The notes under the pieces: model-generated | Databases searched by the model: none | Seen by the model: only the letters and a program-made list of their open reading frames with translations | What the model was told of the DNA's origin: nothing | Translations under genes and position numbers: made by a program | Assembly (NCBI RefSeq): GCF_037126465.1 | Contig: NC_088207.1 | Span: 38,748,143-38,812,142 of the forward strand | Reading direction: 5' to 3' | DNA length: 64,000 nucleotides | Source of the DNA: Ornithodoros turicata | Taxonomy: Eukaryota; Arthropoda; Arachnida; Ixodida; Argasidae | Shown here: positions 1 through 10,645 of the stretch, in pieces | Position numbering within the stretch: the stretch's first letter is position 1 | How the letters are laid out: every line of letters begins with the position of its first letter

Positions 1-1496
1 CACGGTGTTTTCTCGGCGTCAGGTAGTTTGTCGTAATGAACAAAACGTGGGTTTTTATGGTTATTCGACCGACCCTCTCGTGCTTTGCTAGTGTTAGGAT
101 GTGAGGTTGATAGTGGATACTGGCACGTCGTGTCCTGTTTCTCCTGTTTATTATTTTCGCGGACAACCACTTCAGTGGTAGTGCACTGCGTCGGACGTAG
201 ATGCCTTGCACAAAGGTGAGAGTCTGCATCACTTAGCTCATCTGCTGAGGTTTCATTACACGAGGTTTTAGGACCAACACAAGCTTCCTTGTTCCGTAAA
301 TTTTGTTCGCCTGGTTGGTTCTGTTTGTCGAACGGTGTGGAGGATAACCTGTCGTCCTGTGGAGGGGCAGCGCACACGATTGTGTTTTCCGCCCCCAACA
401 GGTACATATGAGAGTGAAGAGATGCCATTGACCCTTCAGGCGAGGCAGTCGTTTTGCCAGAGTTTAGCATTTTCTTTCCGTCAGTCTTCGGCGTTAGCCT
501 CATGGCCTTTGAAAGTGTAACGCCCCTTCGCCTCGAGTACTGTTGTGATCTGCGTATGTTTTGTGCTATTTTTGACCGCGAACTGTTTCGTGTCCGAACG
601 AAAACTGCTGGTACCGAGTTCGCTGAATATTCCGCAGCGCGTACGGAAGACATGTTGTCATCCATTGGTTTTGCAGTTTGTGCATTCATAGATTGGACTG
701 CTGAGCTCTCTTGCGATGACAAAGAATGCTCCACCAAGTTATTCGGGAAGCTCGGCGCCTTCGCGGATGTGTGCAGTACTCTCTTCTTGCGGCACGCCAC
801 ACCTGGGGTCTGCGGGATACCCGATATCTCAGATAGATGGTTCTGGTTTTGTACGACCGCCACTTCGTCGTTGTTGTGCCGAGCATACTGTTTGGCACCT
901 GGAACAGTGGTTCTTTGAGACTGCTTGGCGCAGTGCTTATATCTTGAATTCACAAATATTTCTTCGGCTTTCTCGTCACTCTCCATAAACGGCTCTCGTA
1001 GGTCTTCGGGCATTGTCGTCGTCAGTTTGGGAAGGGAGCAGCGTTGTGAGAATCCTCTAGCATAGTACGTAGTCGGGAATATCCTGGACACAGACGCTAT
1101 GCTCGACGGGGAGCGCATGCTGACGTGGTTAATCCCGCTCCGCGAGTGCTCACCCATGTTTCGTTCGGTAACCTCTCTGGCGCGTCTGTTCCGTAAGATG
1201 TTTGCCGCCTTCTCGTTGATGGTTCCGAAGATGCTTCCCTTGGTCCTTTTTCCTCCGGTCTTTGCTGGCCAGAATATTGACCTGCTCAATGGCAATACGC
1301 GTTGACGCTTGCTTCTCTTCTCGTTGCTTTGGAATAGCAGGAACTTTGAGAGGTCTTGGAGCCGTGGCCATCGTACGTACCGGTACGTTGACGGATTATC
1401 CGAATTTGGTCGCGGTGGCGAAATCATAGCGGCTGCTTTCTGACTGGGAGCTGTTCTTTCGTCCCGCTTCTTGCTGCTCATTTGTGAGTTTCGCAT
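1..1496 (-). CDS. Large ORF running off the left edge, unrecognised Ser/Arg/Lys-rich protein (N-terminal part)
   Basis: Reading the minus strand downward from 1496, the frame stays open to the window edge (498 codons plus 2 nt), so the protein is incomplete here. An in-frame TGA at 1658-1656 lies upstream. The first in-frame ATG is 1496-1494 and a second is 1481-1479 (MSSKKRDERTAPSQ); I cannot choose firmly between them. So long a frame without stops is very unlikely by chance. The protein is basic, hydrophilic and rich in Ser, Thr, Arg, Lys, Asn and Gln, with dispersed Cys, no membrane segment and no recognised domain. It therefore looks like a long disordered region, perhaps of a nuclear or scaffold protein. 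The upstream (TTC)n tracts at 1561-1580 and 1625-1640 would encode Arg/Glu repeats on this strand but lie before the start. It could also be the first large exon of a spliced gene. Function unknown. Confidence 0.72.
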   Translation of the reverse strand, partial: MRNSQMSSKKRDERTAPSQKAAAMISPPRPNSDNPSTYRYVRWPRLQDLSKFLLFQSNEKRSKRQRVLPLSRSIFWPAKTGGKRTKGSIFGTINEKAANILRNRRAREVTERNMGEHSRSGINHVSMRSPSSIASVSRIFPTTYYARGFSQRCSLPKLTTTMPEDLREPFMESDEKAEEIFVNSRYKHCAKQSQRTTVPGAKQYARHNNDEVAVVQNQNHLSEISGIPQTPGVACRKKRVLHTSAKAPSFPNNLVEHSLSSQESSAVQSMNAQTAKPMDDNMSSVRAAEYSANSVPAVFVRTRNSSRSKIAQNIRRSQQYSRRRGVTLSKAMRLTPKTDGKKMLNSGKTTASPEGSMASLHSHMYLLGAENTIVCAAPPQDDRLSSTPFDKQNQPGEQNLRNKEACVGPKTSCNETSADELSDADSHLCARHLRPTQCTTTEVVVRENNKQEKQDTTCQYPLSTSHPNTSKAREGRSNNHKNPRFVHYDKLPDAEKTP

Positions 1497-1554
1497 GAGA
1501 ACTGCGATAGCGGCAGGTAGCTCGAATGAATCGTATCCGACGCACGCGAATCGC

Positions 1555-1700
1555 GCGAATCTTCTTCTTCTTCTTCTTCTACCAATGAGATAATGGCCGT
1601 GAGCGCGAATCGCCAGCTTCACTCTTCTTCTTCTTCTTCCTCCTTCTCCTCCTCCTCAGTGTATACACAAAGGGATATTCATTCTTCTTCTTCTGTCAAT
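1555..1700. repeat. (TTC)n/(TTCC)n low-complexity tracts
   Basis: Interrupted TTC and CTCC microsatellites occur at about 1560-1580, 1623-1656 and 1683-1693, upstream of the minus-strand ORF. They could lie in its 5'UTR or promoter. The stretch 1700-2110 contains no gene or repeat that I can support. Confidence 0.7.
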
Positions 1701-2292
1701 CAAACGATGGCCGACCACTAAGGCTAATCACTTCCTTCCTTCTTCTAACTGAAGGGTATCTGAAGCTATGTGACCTCCCTGCGGTGGGCACCTGCAGCTC
1801 CATTTCTTTTAAGCATCAGCGTAAGCGTGAAGATGTGTCTTGAACGTGTGACGCTCTGACATGAGCGCCACTGTTTCCTTCATTGTCTCATTTTCACATT
1901 AGCATGAGGTTGACGATGCCGCTGTCTTTTAAAAATGCGCAGATGGCTTTCATTACTTTCACTTGTTGAAATATGGTGAGCTATACTTGAAACAATATTC
2001 TATTTCTTCTGTAACAACTGCAAACATCTTCTTGTTCTTCTTTCACTTATACAGAGTACGCGCAGAATATTTTTTCCTTACAAGCCCATGTCTCGGTTCG
2101 TGCAGGATTATGTCGGATCATATGGGCATCCTCCTCCGTGCACCGCCGTTACTAGATAGGTATCGAATTTTACCGTGTGTGCATATTTTGTTACAACTTA
2201 GCTTCTATTGCTATATATCCCCCTCCATTCCCGTTACACAACCGTGCTATCGCTTGTACCGCACCATCGTTGTTTCTTCGTAGATTGCGCCA

Positions 2293-4961
2293 TTGTCCCT
2301 CAGAACACGCGCTGTGTTTCGTTGTGATAGAGTTAACCGCATTGGTGGTGGTGTACTGATTGCTGCAAAAACTTGTCTTAAGCCTCAGTTGATAACATTG
2401 TCTGTTATTGATCTCGAACTGATTTGGATCTGTCTCCATGGTGCATATAGTACGATTGTAGTCGGAGTTTGCTATCGCCCGCCATCTTCACCACCCTCCT
2501 TTATTCACTCCTTCCATGACGCTCTTTATGAAGTAACTACCCGATTTCCCTCTTGTTTGTTATATGTAATAGGCGACTTTAACTTTCCTACCATTACTTG
2601 GGGATCACTGCCGTCCTCACACCCTCGAAGTTCTATTTGTGACGATTTCCTCAATGCTGCATCCACCTTTAATTTAACTCAGTTAATCTCAGAGCCAACC
2701 CGCTTTGGGTCATCTTGCTCGAGTACTCTCGACTTGCTGTTCAGTTCTCATCCGGACACTGTAAAGTCCGTTCAGGTCTTACCTGGCATTAGCGACCACT
2801 CCATTATTGTTGCGACAATTCATACACCCTTTGTTAAACAGCACACGGCTACCAAAACCATCACTTGCTATGCAAGAGCCAACTTTGAGGCCATTAACGC
2901 AGACCTCCGCACCTTTTCGGAAAGCTACCTTCCTGAATTTTCTTCGAGGTCCCCAGAGGAGAACTGGTCCCTTCTGAAGAATGAGTTCAACCGTCTTATC
3001 GATCTGTATATACCACGCATTTCAATTCCTGTCTCTAGTAATACACCATGGTTCAATCGTGAGCTTAGGCGTCTCCGTAATAAGAAAAAGCGCCTATTTC
3101 GCAGAGCCCGTAGGACAAGCGACCCCATGCATTGGGCTTCTTACTATTCTGCTGCTAATCAGTTCAAGCAGTCCTTGCTATTGGCAAAGACCGCTTTTTT
3201 TAGTTCAACCCTGCCTAGCCTCCTTCGTTCCAACCCCAAACGATTCTGGCATGCTGTTAAACCGCATGAGGACCGAACAGTAAATTTAGTTCTTGACGGA
3301 GTAAGTGTACCTGCTACCTTGTGTCCAGCTGTTCTGAACGACGGGTTCACAAAATCGTTTACTGTTTCTGACTATCTGGGGACACCACATGTTAATGTTA
3401 CATCCCCTGCTATCGTATTTCCTGTGGATCCTCTGGCCCTTGATGTAATAGGCATTCATAAACTTATAGACAAATCAAAACTCTCGTCTAGTTGCGGGAT
3501 CGATAACATTACAACCAAGTTCTTGAAAAACACGAAGGATATATCTAGTGTTCTATTGTTTAAACTATTTTCGCATAGTTTGCTCTCTGGTAGAGTCCCG
3601 GACGACTGGAGGGTTGCGAAGGTGATTCCAGTTTACAAGTCAGGTAGCAAACACGACCCAGGTAACTACAGGCCCATTTCATTAACGTCAGTTCCTTGCA
3701 AGTTACTCGAGCACGTAGTTTACTCTAATCTCATTAAATTCCTTGAATCCAATTCATACTTCTCTAACGTACAACACGGTTTTCGCCGTGGTCTCTCATG
3801 CGAAACGCAACTAGCTTACTTCACCTATGACTTATTTTCATCTATACACGCTGGTTCCCAAACAGACGTCATATTCATTGACTTCCGCAAAGCCTTCGAT
3901 AAAGTTCCTCATCATCTTCTCCTTCATAAACTGTCTCTCCTAAGAATTGATCCAAATTTACTCGCATGGATTGGGGACTTTCTTCACAACAGAACTCAAT
4001 TTGTCTATGCAAATAACACCACTTCCTCAATTACATCTGTCTTATCTGGAGTTCCACAAGGTTCTGTTCTCGGCCCACTTCTGTTCCTAATTTACATTAA
4101 TGACTTACCGCATGCCATTTCATCAACCATTAGACTCTTTGCGGACGACTGTGTGATCTATCGTATAGTTACATCCCCCTCTGATAAATCTGCCTTGCAA
4201 AGTGATCTCCATGCCATTTCTTGCTGGTGTAACACTTGGCTTATGCCATTGAACATTAACAAGTGCAAACACATGTCATTATGTCGCACTAACCATACGC
4301 TCAACACTTATTCTCTAATCTCTAGATAATATCGTACTTGACAATGTAAGTTCATATAAATATTTGGGTGTTCATATAACTAACAACCTCACATGGGATC
4401 TTCACATTAATCATGTATGCTTGAAATCTAACCAGATGCTAGGCTTCATCAAACGTAACTACTCCAAAGCACCTATCGAACTGAAGCTTCAACTCTACAC
4501 CACACTAGTTCGCTCTAAAATTGAATACGCGGCGTCTATTTGGGATCCTTACCAGGATCACCTCATTCGGAAATTAGAATCTGTACAGAACAGGGCTGTT
4601 CGCTTCATTTTTTCTGATTACTCACGTCATTCCAGCGTCAGCGAGCTCAAATGTCGTGCCTCTCTACCACCTCTTTCTCTACGCCGTAAACTCTCTCGTC
4701 TGTTGCTGTTTCATAAAATCTACTATAATGACACTCTTCCCAGGTATTCTCTTTTTTCTCCTCCTCACCGTATATCTAGGTATATCTAGGTACTTGGATC
4801 ATCCTGAAAAAGTCCTCATTCCCTTTAGTCGAACTAATCATTTCCAGAACTCATTCGTCCCCAAGACAGCAAATGACTGGAATGACCTACCTGCGGCCAT
4901 CGCAGTGGTCCGGGACTCAACAAGATTCCGTTCCTTACTGCACGACGTATTTTATGTGTAA
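2293..4961 (+). pseudogene. LINE ORF2: endonuclease plus reverse transcriptase, frameshifted
   Basis: The main open block 2293-4329 (678 codons) carries an apurinic-type endonuclease remnant: GDFN at residues 94-97 and SDHS near 168. It is followed by a reverse transcriptase with FIDFRKAFDKVPH, GVPQGSVLGP and the catalytic FADD (ADD encoded at 4141-4149). At about 4316-4324 a frameshift moves the frame: the next block reads SLDNIVLDNVSSYKYLGVH from about 4321 and stays open to 4789. A 10-bp tandem duplication (aggtatatct, about 4771-4791) then shifts it again into the frame that ends DVFYV at 4961. Intact elements would read these three blocks as one protein that copies its RNA at a nicked chromosomal target. 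The N-terminal start of the endonuclease is missing. Confidence 0.92.
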
Positions 4962-5060
4962 CTTTGTTTTTTTGTTTTGTTTTTTCATTTGCTTCCTACC
5001 ACTCCCCTCTGTAATTCCATGTGACTTGAGGGTAAATAAAGAAAGAAAGGAAGGAAGGAC
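2293..5060 (+). mobile_element. Decayed non-LTR retrotransposon (LINE, CR1/Jockey-like), 5'-truncated, two frameshifts
   Basis: The element keeps most of ORF2 and a 3' end with the tail AATAAAGAAAGAAAGG and further GGAA units (about 5034-5060), as in LINE clades that end in short repeats rather than poly(A). The N-terminal endonuclease is incomplete. The C-terminal part is moved into other frames at about 4316-4324 and at about 4780-4790, so the copy is dead. I could not define a target-site duplication or the true 5' end. Residual coding may begin as far upstream as about 2110. The 3' end lies about 210 bp from the stop codon of the convergent TMEM272-like gene. The clade (CR1, L2 or Jockey) is inferred from overall motif style only. 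Confidence 0.93.
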
Positions 5061-5129
5061 ATGTCATGATAATTTTATGTGCCAGTGTAACATGAGCGAC
5101 GTATCCAGTGGCTCGACTTCTTATACTTG

Positions 5130-5135
5130 TTTATT
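5130..5135 (-). terminator. Poly(A) signal of the TMEM272-like gene
   Basis: AATAAA on the minus strand, about 134 bp beyond the stop codon at 5269-5271. It is the nearest canonical hexamer and suits this gene. Confidence 0.5.
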
Positions 5136-5268
5136 TTCACCAAAGTATATATTTTCGTACGCGTTAGCTGGAATACGAATACTGAGGGCAAGGATACGTA
5201 CATTAGATTACAGGTGTGACCACGTGGTAAACAAGCAATTTGCCTTAAATGCTTCTTTTACTTTTACG

Positions 5269-6087
5269 TCACCTTTTATAGACGTTAAAGCGACCGAATC
5301 TTCGAAACACAAAAACTGCGACAATACTTAGCACGGGCATAAAACAAAGAAAGACCGTCCACATCGCGAACGAAAAATAGTAGAGAACAGGCTCGCAGTA
5401 ACGAGGATCATCTCGTTTCGCTGAGGGCCATGTGCCGCTGAATACAAGTATGGAACCAGCCGTTGAAGCAACGGCACCAACGACTCCCACCAGAGCAATA
5501 ATGACCGGGCAGTACGAGTTCTGACTGTTCCAGTCGAGGGCAGCACTCAGCAAAGGAATCAGAAAATACGAACAGCCCGCCACTGTAAGCGTTACCGGGA
5601 TACCAGGACTCAGCTTGCAGTTGGACAGGTTCAGCGATCCGATTGTGATCATGGCAACGGGGACGCACAGGAACAGTAGAAATATAATGGTAACTATGAC
5701 CGACTGAAAGCAAAGCACGATGTACAAGTGCTGTCCATCTAGCTGGCTGGATGGCTCGTCGTATTTCTTCTGTACTCGGTCCATAATACAGCATGACGGA
5801 GGTTCCGCTTTGGGAGCCGCGGGTGGCATTTCTGGACGGAGGAAGTCTTGTGGAGGCACCGCTGGCCGCAAAAGTGCACCAGACGGTCTTGCAGATGGTA
5901 CACGTTCAGGAGTTGGGTATACGATGACGGGTCCGTGGAAGGGAATATACCTTTCAGGAAAGCTTTGGCGGTGGAGTCCTTGAGTGGGTGGTGGTATGTT
6001 CATGGACACGCTTGTTCCCTTCAATATGGCGGGTGCGGTGTGCTTCGAACTACGCCTTGCAGTGCACGGACGTGCAATTCCCGGCAT
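5269..6087 (-). CDS. TMEM272-like four-pass membrane protein, intronless
   Basis: This single open frame gives 272 residues. Residues 1-120 are Pro-rich and probably cytoplasmic, ending with a Cys pair (C99-C100). Four hydrophobic segments follow at about 122-150, 162-184, 193-217 and 232-261. Segment 1 runs into VPVAMITIGSLNLSNCKL and then PGIP. Before segment 4 comes RYCEPVLYYFSFAMW. The spacing of the P-A-M-IG, Cys, IP and YC-P-LY-F-F motifs recalls the TMEM272 family of small tetraspan proteins, whose function is poorly known. The lack of introns could mean a retrocopy or simply an intronless gene. The start at 6087 is the first ATG of the open frame; no promoter motif was identified. It converges on the LINE whose 3' end lies at about 5060. 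The family assignment is from remembered motifs. Confidence 0.78.
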   Translation of the reverse strand: MPGIARPCTARRSSKHTAPAILKGTSVSMNIPPPTQGLHRQSFPERYIPFHGPVIVYPTPERVPSARPSGALLRPAVPPQDFLRPEMPPAAPKAEPPSCCIMDRVQKKYDEPSSQLDGQHLYIVLCFQSVIVTIIFLLFLCVPVAMITIGSLNLSNCKLSPGIPVTLTVAGCSYFLIPLLSAALDWNSQNSYCPVIIALVGVVGAVASTAGSILVFSGTWPSAKRDDPRYCEPVLYYFSFAMWTVFLCFMPVLSIVAVFVFRRFGRFNVYKR

Positions 6088-6481
6088 CGTGAATGTATAG
6101 AAAGACGAAATTAGGAAGAGAACGGTGCGCTTACGGCGAACTTCAATGTCTTCGACTAAATTTGCAAGGCAATTGCATCAGGCAATTCACGACGGCGCGT
6201 GAACTTCGTCGTGGATGGATCGATTGTAGTGGCACACCTGGTGGGCCTCTTTGCAACGAGTGTCCAGCACTAAAGCGTGCGGACATGCCGTGTTTTTATG
6301 GTGATCACGATGGCAGTTTCTATGCACATCTTATACTTTGCCCGTGCAACGTATCTTCGTGCATGGCAGTGGCGCAGTGGCACGCGGCAGCGTGCAGCTC
6401 GGGTGCCCTGAGGGTTCTCTCTCGGACGATAATGAGGTTTCTCCTCCACAATTTGTATGTGCATACATATGTGTAAGTGTG

Positions 6482-7427
6482 AAATAAACGAGATGCCAAC
6501 GGAACCCTATAGCTGCATAAAGGGCAACTTGGGAAACTGATTGATGAAGTACTTTAACACATGGGTAGAGTGATGTTGTTTCGTGGTCCTTGTCTTTGTG
6601 TGGCTTTTAGCGCTTTGATCATGAACATTACTTTTACATGTCGACAAAAAAAAAAAAAAAAAAGAATGGCAACCTGGTTTCGCAGGTGACGCCTTCTTCA
6701 GGGTATACTTTGTCCCAATTCCCAGCCGTTCAGTCTTTCATTATGCAAGCTTTATAATTCGCGAGACTGATTGTGCAGCTGAAACAAATTATTATTACAG
6801 CACCTCGAACTGTATAGTATCTTTTCCGACCTCTCCAGCTCGAGAGCAACTATGCCAGTATATAACATTAAATCTTTCGTCGTTTCCCCAACGTACTAAC
6901 GGATATATATTATTTATGCAACGTACATATACGTGTACATATATTATGTAACTTGCATTAGACACAAGAGACAAACCGTGGGTATTCAGCGTTGCGGTGT
7001 GAATGTAAAGCGCCTTTTCACGATTTTCTCGTTTGTTGACCGTATCCCCGAATAAATCCTGCTTCTTTTCATCACCTTGACGTTAAGTATTCCATATGCA
7101 TTCTTGGGGTGAATTTGTCCTTCATTAAGCGGTCTGCCTTGTCGGACCATGTCTTGGAATACGGTCGCGGTCGTACGGTACGTACTTACGGTACGGTAAG
7201 TACCGGTCGTACTGTCGCGGGACAGTATTGCTTGCAGTACTGCTCCCGGGAATATTTTTTCCCCTAAATCATTGGATGCAAGACGTGTACACAGGAATCT
7301 TAATTACGCACCAGTGTGCATACAAGAGGTAGCTGGTGTGTCTGGAACCATTACTACACTGATTTTGAGCCACGGTAATTTTTCTAGTCCTGCACCAGTG
7401 CTACAACTGCTGATGCCGTGAATTACC
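6482..7427. other. Intergenic stretch without supported gene
   Basis: Contains an (A)n tract at about 6645-6663, an AT-rich stretch around 6900-6960 and a short repeated GTACGGTACGTAC-type motif at 7170-7215. Nothing gene-like is supported. The right end is the probable globin promoter region. Confidence 0.5.
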
Positions 7428-7433
7428 TATAAA
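7428..7433 (+). promoter_or_regulatory. Candidate TATA box of the globin gene
   Basis: TATAAA lies about 95 bp before the first splice donor of the globin transcript. A start site about 25-30 bp downstream (near 7455-7462) would give a short first non-coding exon that ends at 7527. Confidence 0.5.
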
Positions 7434-7527
7434 CCTTTGCCGCATCTTCCATGTTCCTTCGCTGAACAAAAGACGACGACGCCAAGCGGTGTCTTTGTTT
7501 CCATGTCACGTTCGCCAGGCGAAGGAG

Positions 7528-7629
7528 GTAAGGCAGCACTCCGACCATAAAGACCCAGTACCGAATTTTTACTATTGCTATAATGTGTGTTATTTTTGGG
7601 TAAGCCTATTCTGTGCTTCTGTCTTGCAG
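7528..7629 (+). other. 5'UTR intron of the globin gene
   Basis: The donor GAG|GTAAGG (GT at 7528-7529) and acceptor TTCTGTCTTGCAG (AG at 7628-7629) define a 102-bp intron. It lies wholly before the start codon, because an in-frame TGA at 7702-7704 separates it from the ATG at 7714. Confidence 0.7.
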
Positions 7630-7713
7630 ATAGCTGTCAGTGTATCTGCTGCCAACATCCATTGGAACAGCACCACTTGCTCGCGAGCACACCGCCGATT
7701 GTGACGCTGCCGA

Positions 7714-8334
7714 ATGGCAAGTACCACCGCCGCTGCGATTCCTCTCGCCACTGCGCCGTCCATAGCCATTGCGACCCCTATGGCATCCACGACCACTAGT
7801 GCTGCTGCGTCCCCAGCAACACCAGTGGTAACCCAGAAGCACGGAGAGGTGCCGCCGACAGCGCTGACGCAAGAGGAAATCAAAGCGGTTCGAGCTTCGT
7901 GGGGCAAAGTTCGGGAGAATTACAGGGTGAACAGCGTCGACTTCTTCATGAAGTTCTTGATGCAGTTCCCAGAGTACAAGGCGCTGTTTCGAGCTTTTGC
8001 AGACGAGTCGTTCTTCTCGTTGCACAACGATCCCAAGCTGATAGCGCACGCTTTGTCCGTGTTCTATATGTTTTCAGCGTTTGTAGACAACATGGACCGG
8101 CCTGACGTTTTGGAGGCGCTCGTGATCAAGAACGCCAAAAACCACACACTGCGGGATGGTGTTACAACCACTCACTTCAGCAACATTGAGAAGTCCATGA
8201 ACGAATTCCTTCTTCAGAACTGGCCCAACGAAATGACACCTGCTGCAGTCCGCGGATGGGAGAAGCTATTCGTCACTATATGGCTGACGACGCACAGAGT
8301 ATTCCGCGAAGATCGCAAACCGACATCTGATTGA
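7714..8334 (+). CDS. Globin with Ala/Thr/Pro-rich N-terminal extension
   Basis: This 206-residue haem-binding protein would bind oxygen or other small ligands. The globin fold occupies about residues 51-198. Landmarks are Trp63 in ASWGKV (A12), Phe95 in FRAFADES (CD1), the distal His112 in KLIAHALSV (E7) and the proximal His144 in AKNHTLRDGV (F8), so the haem pocket looks intact. Residues 1-50 form a low-complexity Ala/Thr/Pro/Ser extension with no clear signal peptide, so a cytosolic protein is inferred. The start is fixed by an in-frame TGA 10 bp upstream. The coding exon has no introns, unlike the usual animal arrangement with introns in helices B and G. A 5'UTR intron, TATA box and poly(A) signal flank it, so the lack of introns is probably not due to recent retroposition. 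Which animal globin subfamily it belongs to cannot be settled by eye. Confidence 0.93.
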   Translation: MASTTAAAIPLATAPSIAIATPMASTTTSAAASPATPVVTQKHGEVPPTALTQEEIKAVRASWGKVRENYRVNSVDFFMKFLMQFPEYKALFRAFADESFFSLHNDPKLIAHALSVFYMFSAFVDNMDRPDVLEALVIKNAKNHTLRDGVTTTHFSNIEKSMNEFLLQNWPNEMTPAAVRGWEKLFVTIWLTTHRVFREDRKPTSD

Positions 8335-8381
8335 GATGTGAGAAGAGCGCCGAGTATGTCCATGCAGTGTAAGCGTGTTTC

Positions 8382-8387
8382 AATAAA
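8382..8387 (+). terminator. Poly(A) signal of the globin gene
   Basis: AATAAA lies 48 bp after the globin stop codon, giving a very short 3'UTR. Confidence 0.8.
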
Positions 8388-8399
8388 ACGTCGTCGTGG

Positions 8400-10640
8400 T
8401 TCCTACAGAAGTAAGATCATTTCTGAAGACAACTTGTTCAGCCAGGATGACGAATAGTTGATGAAACCAAGTTTTTGAGGGTTCACAGAAATGTAAGGGA
8501 GTCTAATCCGAGCGTTCTAAGGGAACAATAGAAGTTGTCGTAGGGTCTAACACTAAGTATGTGTGCTGCACCTGCACCCGACTCGGCTTCCTGTCAGAGG
8601 TTAGCGATTGTACGTAATTGTATTTGATGCATCTGCGCGTGGGAGGTACGTTAAAAGTGTAGCAAGACCGGAGAGGTCATTGCTAGTAGAACCGCCATAT
8701 GAGGAAGGTGGGGGAAAGACCCTTTCCAACCCAGCAATGTGGATAACGTCCATTGCAGAGGTAGAAGTAACGATAAATAGGTGAAGACTGTGCTGCCTGG
8801 GTGTCTTTCCTGAATGTTCCACAGACGCCCTAAGACACTTTCCCTGTGGAGTCGGCCAAGAATATTCGATCCGTTGGAGCACAGTGCCACCCCAACTCTC
8901 TGTTGTACGATTCCGGAATATTCGGTACATTTGTCCTGTATTGTCGGTGTATTTGTCCCTTCGGCCTTATTTCGTTGTGCCGTTCGGCCTTTAGGTAATA
9001 GAACTTCGAACGACGAGGCCAGAAAATGACAAGTCACGGAATAAACAAGGCTATGCGTTCGCAGACAACGCACGAAGGACGAAGTAGTAGGCGGAAAATT
9101 TTTTCATTTTTCTTGGGAACGCGCGTCATGGTCCTCTGTGGCATCCCGAATCGCTTTGTAGAGTTGTTTGGAATATTGGGTACAGTATGTATATGCGACA
9201 AAAAGCCAAGGGCGAAAAATATGTTTTGTTTTGTTTTGTTCATTGCACATTTGTGTTTTATTTTTCCTGAGGCAGCAAACGGGCAGATCACGAATTCTCG
9301 TGGTGGCAGACAGGCTACACGTGGTACTGCCGATAGCAGGGCTGCTACGTCAATCCCCTTCACAGATATGTCTATTTTATTTCGGCGAGAGAGCTTGGTA
9401 GGGAGGATGATGATGCAGATTTTCTCTGTGCTACTGTCTTATTGAAAACGCACACAGTGGGAAAGGCTAGACCTACATGACCTATATCATTTCGCGCACC
9501 CTTCTACCGTATGCATTGAAGAAGAAAACGTTAAAAAGTTCACGCGTGAGGGTTCACAGGGACACCCGGCGACATATTCGGCGACACATTCATTCATTCA
9601 TTCAAATCGGCGACACTCGCAGGTACGATACGTGTGGAGGCTTTGTAGCTTATGCTATGTAGAAGTGCAATATGTTCTACGATGTAGTTCCGTATCGGGA
9701 CCACTGGCTTTTTTTAAAGAAAAACGAATAAAAACAAAAATCTAACGCTTTTACCTGAAAGAGGAAGTAATTAGTAACGAAATTCAACAGGAATGTCCCT
9801 CGTATATTTCGTAAAACGTATAAAATTTAAATTTTATCGCCGGTTTCTTGATGGCAATCCGCCATCTTGACTGAGGACCTTACTGACCTAACCCGAGGCA
9901 CAGTCTCGACGCCCGCACCGCCTAGTGCGTGCCTGGGGGGCGGCACCCCAACAGATCCCCCCCCCCCAATCTGTAGAACCTAACTAAACCTAACCTGACT
10001 AAAGTGAGGTGTTTTAGCCCATTTCAACGACCCTACCTTTCGGAAGACGGCAAGTTTCGAATCCGTTAGGCTTAGCATTCCCGTGTTTCTCCTGCGCTAA
10101 AAGTGAATCGGATGGGGTTGTTTAAATGCATATAAAAAAACTTCTAGTCCACAGAATTTTATAATTCTTACATTTCTAGATTCAGTATATGTTCTTCTTC
10201 CACTTCCATGCAATATTTACTTTCCTAACCGTTTCAGTAATTTTTAAAAACGTGGTCCCGATACGGAACTACACCCGCAATATGTAATATTACAAAAACA
10301 ATATGCGATGGTGTGCAACATCAATGAGAAAATATCGCTGCGGTGATCTTGTCTTGATCTTGTATACTGTCCGCTGCACTGAGATATCCTGCTTCTTTCA
10401 AGGAGCCGCAGATCTAGTTCGAACAGTGCGTGTTGGATGAACCGCGATGTAGAGCTTTGCGCAGTGATAGCGCCGGCACTTTCACCTCCATGGTGCTCGT
10501 TGCGCGTTATGCACCGACAAATACGGTGCTGACGCGATACCATTGCTACGAGTAGCAGTTCGTACGAGTAGCCTCGAGTACTTTTTCTTACAGTATTACA
10601 GCATTTCCTACAGCATAAATATTGCATACTTTATAGGGAT
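8400..10640. other. Intergenic stretch between globin and paralog 1
   Basis: Only short open frames occur. One at 9224 begins with a hydrophobic, signal-like run (MFCFVLFIAHLCFIF) but has no other support. C-rich (9938-9967) and A/T-rich tracts are present. The 5' part of paralog 1, including any untranslated first exon, may lie near 10500-10640. Confidence 0.45.
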
Positions 10641-10645
10641 AAAGC

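Noticed and set aside
454..918. Plus-strand 154-codon frame near the left edge
   Set aside because: It is the antisense shadow of the much longer minus-strand frame 1496-1.
6093..6476. Plus-strand frame of 127 codons followed at once by AATAAA
   Set aside because: It begins 6 bp from the divergent start of the TMEM272-like gene, has no recognisable domain and probably overlaps that gene's 5' region. The hexamer may be coincidental.
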